Source of the DNA: CALKWS01 sp051020515 | Lineage (GTDB): Bacteria > Actinomycetota > Actinomycetes > Actinomycetales > Beutenbergiaceae | Assembly: GCF_051020515.1 (NCBI RefSeq) | Contig: NZ_CP194857.1 | Span: forward strand, 3,038,001-3,102,000 | Length of the DNA stretch: 64,000 nt | Direction of reading: 5' to 3' | Part shown: positions 63,496-64,000 of the stretch, in pieces | Layout: each line of letters opens with the position of its first letter | Position numbering within the stretch: position 1 is the stretch's first letter | Program-made: the position numbers and the translations under genes | Notes under the pieces: generated by a model | Databases searched by the model: none | What the model was told of the DNA's origin: nothing | Seen by the model: the letters and a program-made list of their open reading frames with translations, nothing else

Positions 63496-63999
63496 CTACT
63501 GGGTGAGCAGCACCAGGGCCAGGACGATCAGGGCCAGCGCCCCGAGCGGGATGGCCAGCATCGTCCCGAACAGGGACGCCACGGTGAGGCGCAGGTCGTC
63601 CTTGAGGTACGGGGCGCCGGCGGTGCCACCGGCGGCGGTGAGCAGGGCCCGCTGGGCGCGATCGATGGCGGCCAGTGCCCGGCCCACCGGGGAGAGCCGC
63701 CCGAGGCTGAAGACACGCGTCACTCGCGCGCCGGCGCCACGACCCGAACCCGGAGCCCGGGACTCGTTGACGGCGTCGAAGAGGACCTGCACGTCCTCCT
63801 GTCCCGGCCGGCCGCGCATGTCCTCCGAGATCCGTGCGGTCAGGTCCACCGGCGCGAGATCGGTGGACTCGGAGGGCCCGGGCAGGATCACCTGGTGTGT
63901 GGTGCCGGTCTCGGTGGTCCGGGCGAGCCAGCGGCGCCGTCTCCGCGCGAGCAGGAGCACCGGCAGCACCAACAGCACCCAGATCGTCACCCAAGCCAC
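63496..63999 (-). CDS. Hypothetical two-helix membrane protein, possibly 5'-truncated
   Basis: A 167-residue protein with a hydrophobic N-terminus (VTIWVLLVLPVLLLARRRRRW) followed by a basic stop-transfer, a soluble middle, and a C-terminal helix (LAIPLGALALIVLALVLL). No domain is recognised. The first start is GTG 63999 at the window edge, so the true start may lie outside. It converges on the transglutaminase gene. Confidence 0.6.
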   Translation of the reverse strand: MAWVTIWVLLVLPVLLLARRRRRWLARTTETGTTHQVILPGPSESTDLAPVDLTARISEDMRGRPGQEDVQVLFDAVNESRAPGSGRGAGARVTRVFSLGRLSPVGRALAAIDRAQRALLTAAGGTAGAPYLKDDLRLTVASLFGTMLAIPLGALALIVLALVLLTQ

Positions 64000-64000
64000 G

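Noticed and set aside
1..64000. tRNA genes, CRISPR arrays, insertion sequences, prophage
   Set aside because: No tRNA-like T-arm/acceptor pairs in gaps, no spaced direct repeats, no transposase or integrase frames. The only tandem repeats are within coding or simple tracts.

Overview
The window is about 70% G+C, with GTG/TTG starts, codon use dominated by G/C third positions, and several start codons only 6-7 nt after a -10-like TANNNT. Together with the leuS-comEA-comEC-holA-rpsT block, the DUF222/HNH, DUF5701, DUF6318 and DUF4282 proteins, Ku plus a three-domain LigD, and a vitamin K epoxide reductase homologue, this points to a high-GC actinobacterium, most likely order Micrococcales. Species cannot be fixed from the sequence alone. 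No tRNA, rRNA, CRISPR, prophage or insertion sequence was seen; it looks like chromosomal backbone with carbohydrate-utilisation islands.

Layout. 1-8.4 kb: ArsR-type regulator, cupin, epimerase, universal stress protein, then a leftward block (thioredoxin, radical SAM protein with a perfect LexA-type box, DUF5701, GNAT, TetR, CPBP protease). 8.5-11.1 kb: a Mn/Zn-type ABC uptake operon behind a 22-bp palindromic operator. 11.2-14.5 kb: LpqN-like protein, Gfo/Idh/MocA oxidoreductase, Rieske lipoprotein, DUF4282 membrane protein. 14.6-20.0 kb: DNA repair (DUF222-HNH nuclease with a LexA-like box, LigD, Ku). 20.1-24.7 kb: heterodimeric ABC exporter and a membrane protein. 24.8-29.7 kb: lipoprotein with a (TDG)9 linker, membrane metallophosphoesterase with a similar acidic linker, VKOR. 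29.7-34.1 kb: two CNNM/CorC-type proteins, a 45-codon ORF, a hexanucleotide repeat and gnd. 34.1-46.6 kb: pectin/uronate island with a sugar-phosphate isomerase/epimerase, LacI regulator, a giant modular PL9-type pectate lyase, uxaC, a fructuronate reductase-type dehydrogenase, a ketopantoate reductase-like protein and MarR, interrupted by a lower-GC DUF6318/PKD cassette. 46.6-54.8 kb: leuS with a leader-peptide attenuator, an RHH/VOC pair, comEA-comEC, holA, DUF952, rpsT. 55.0-59.9 kb: PepSY lipoprotein, ROK regulator and xylA-xylB. 60.0-64.0 kb: circularly permuted ATP-grasp, alpha-E and transglutaminase operon, then a membrane protein at the edge.

How genes work together. An extracellular PL9 lyase would release oligogalacturonides/uronates; UxaC and the long-chain dehydrogenase take uronates toward fructuronate/mannonate-type intermediates; XylA/XylB feed xylose to the pentose phosphate pathway, where Gnd acts. 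The same palindrome (TGGCAA-N4-TTGCCA) lies before the LacI/isomerase pair and before uxaC, so one regulator probably controls both. LexA-type boxes in front of the radical SAM and DUF222-HNH genes suggest a damage-inducible set, close to the NHEJ genes.

A feature a reader must know: eighteen single-base frame breaks interrupt fifteen otherwise well-conserved genes (among them ku, comEA, comEC, xylA, xylB and both ABC exporter subunits), most of them in short G/C runs. This pattern fits uncorrected sequencing indels far better than gene decay. These genes are listed as pseudogene with the position where the frame changes, but they are probably functional in the organism.
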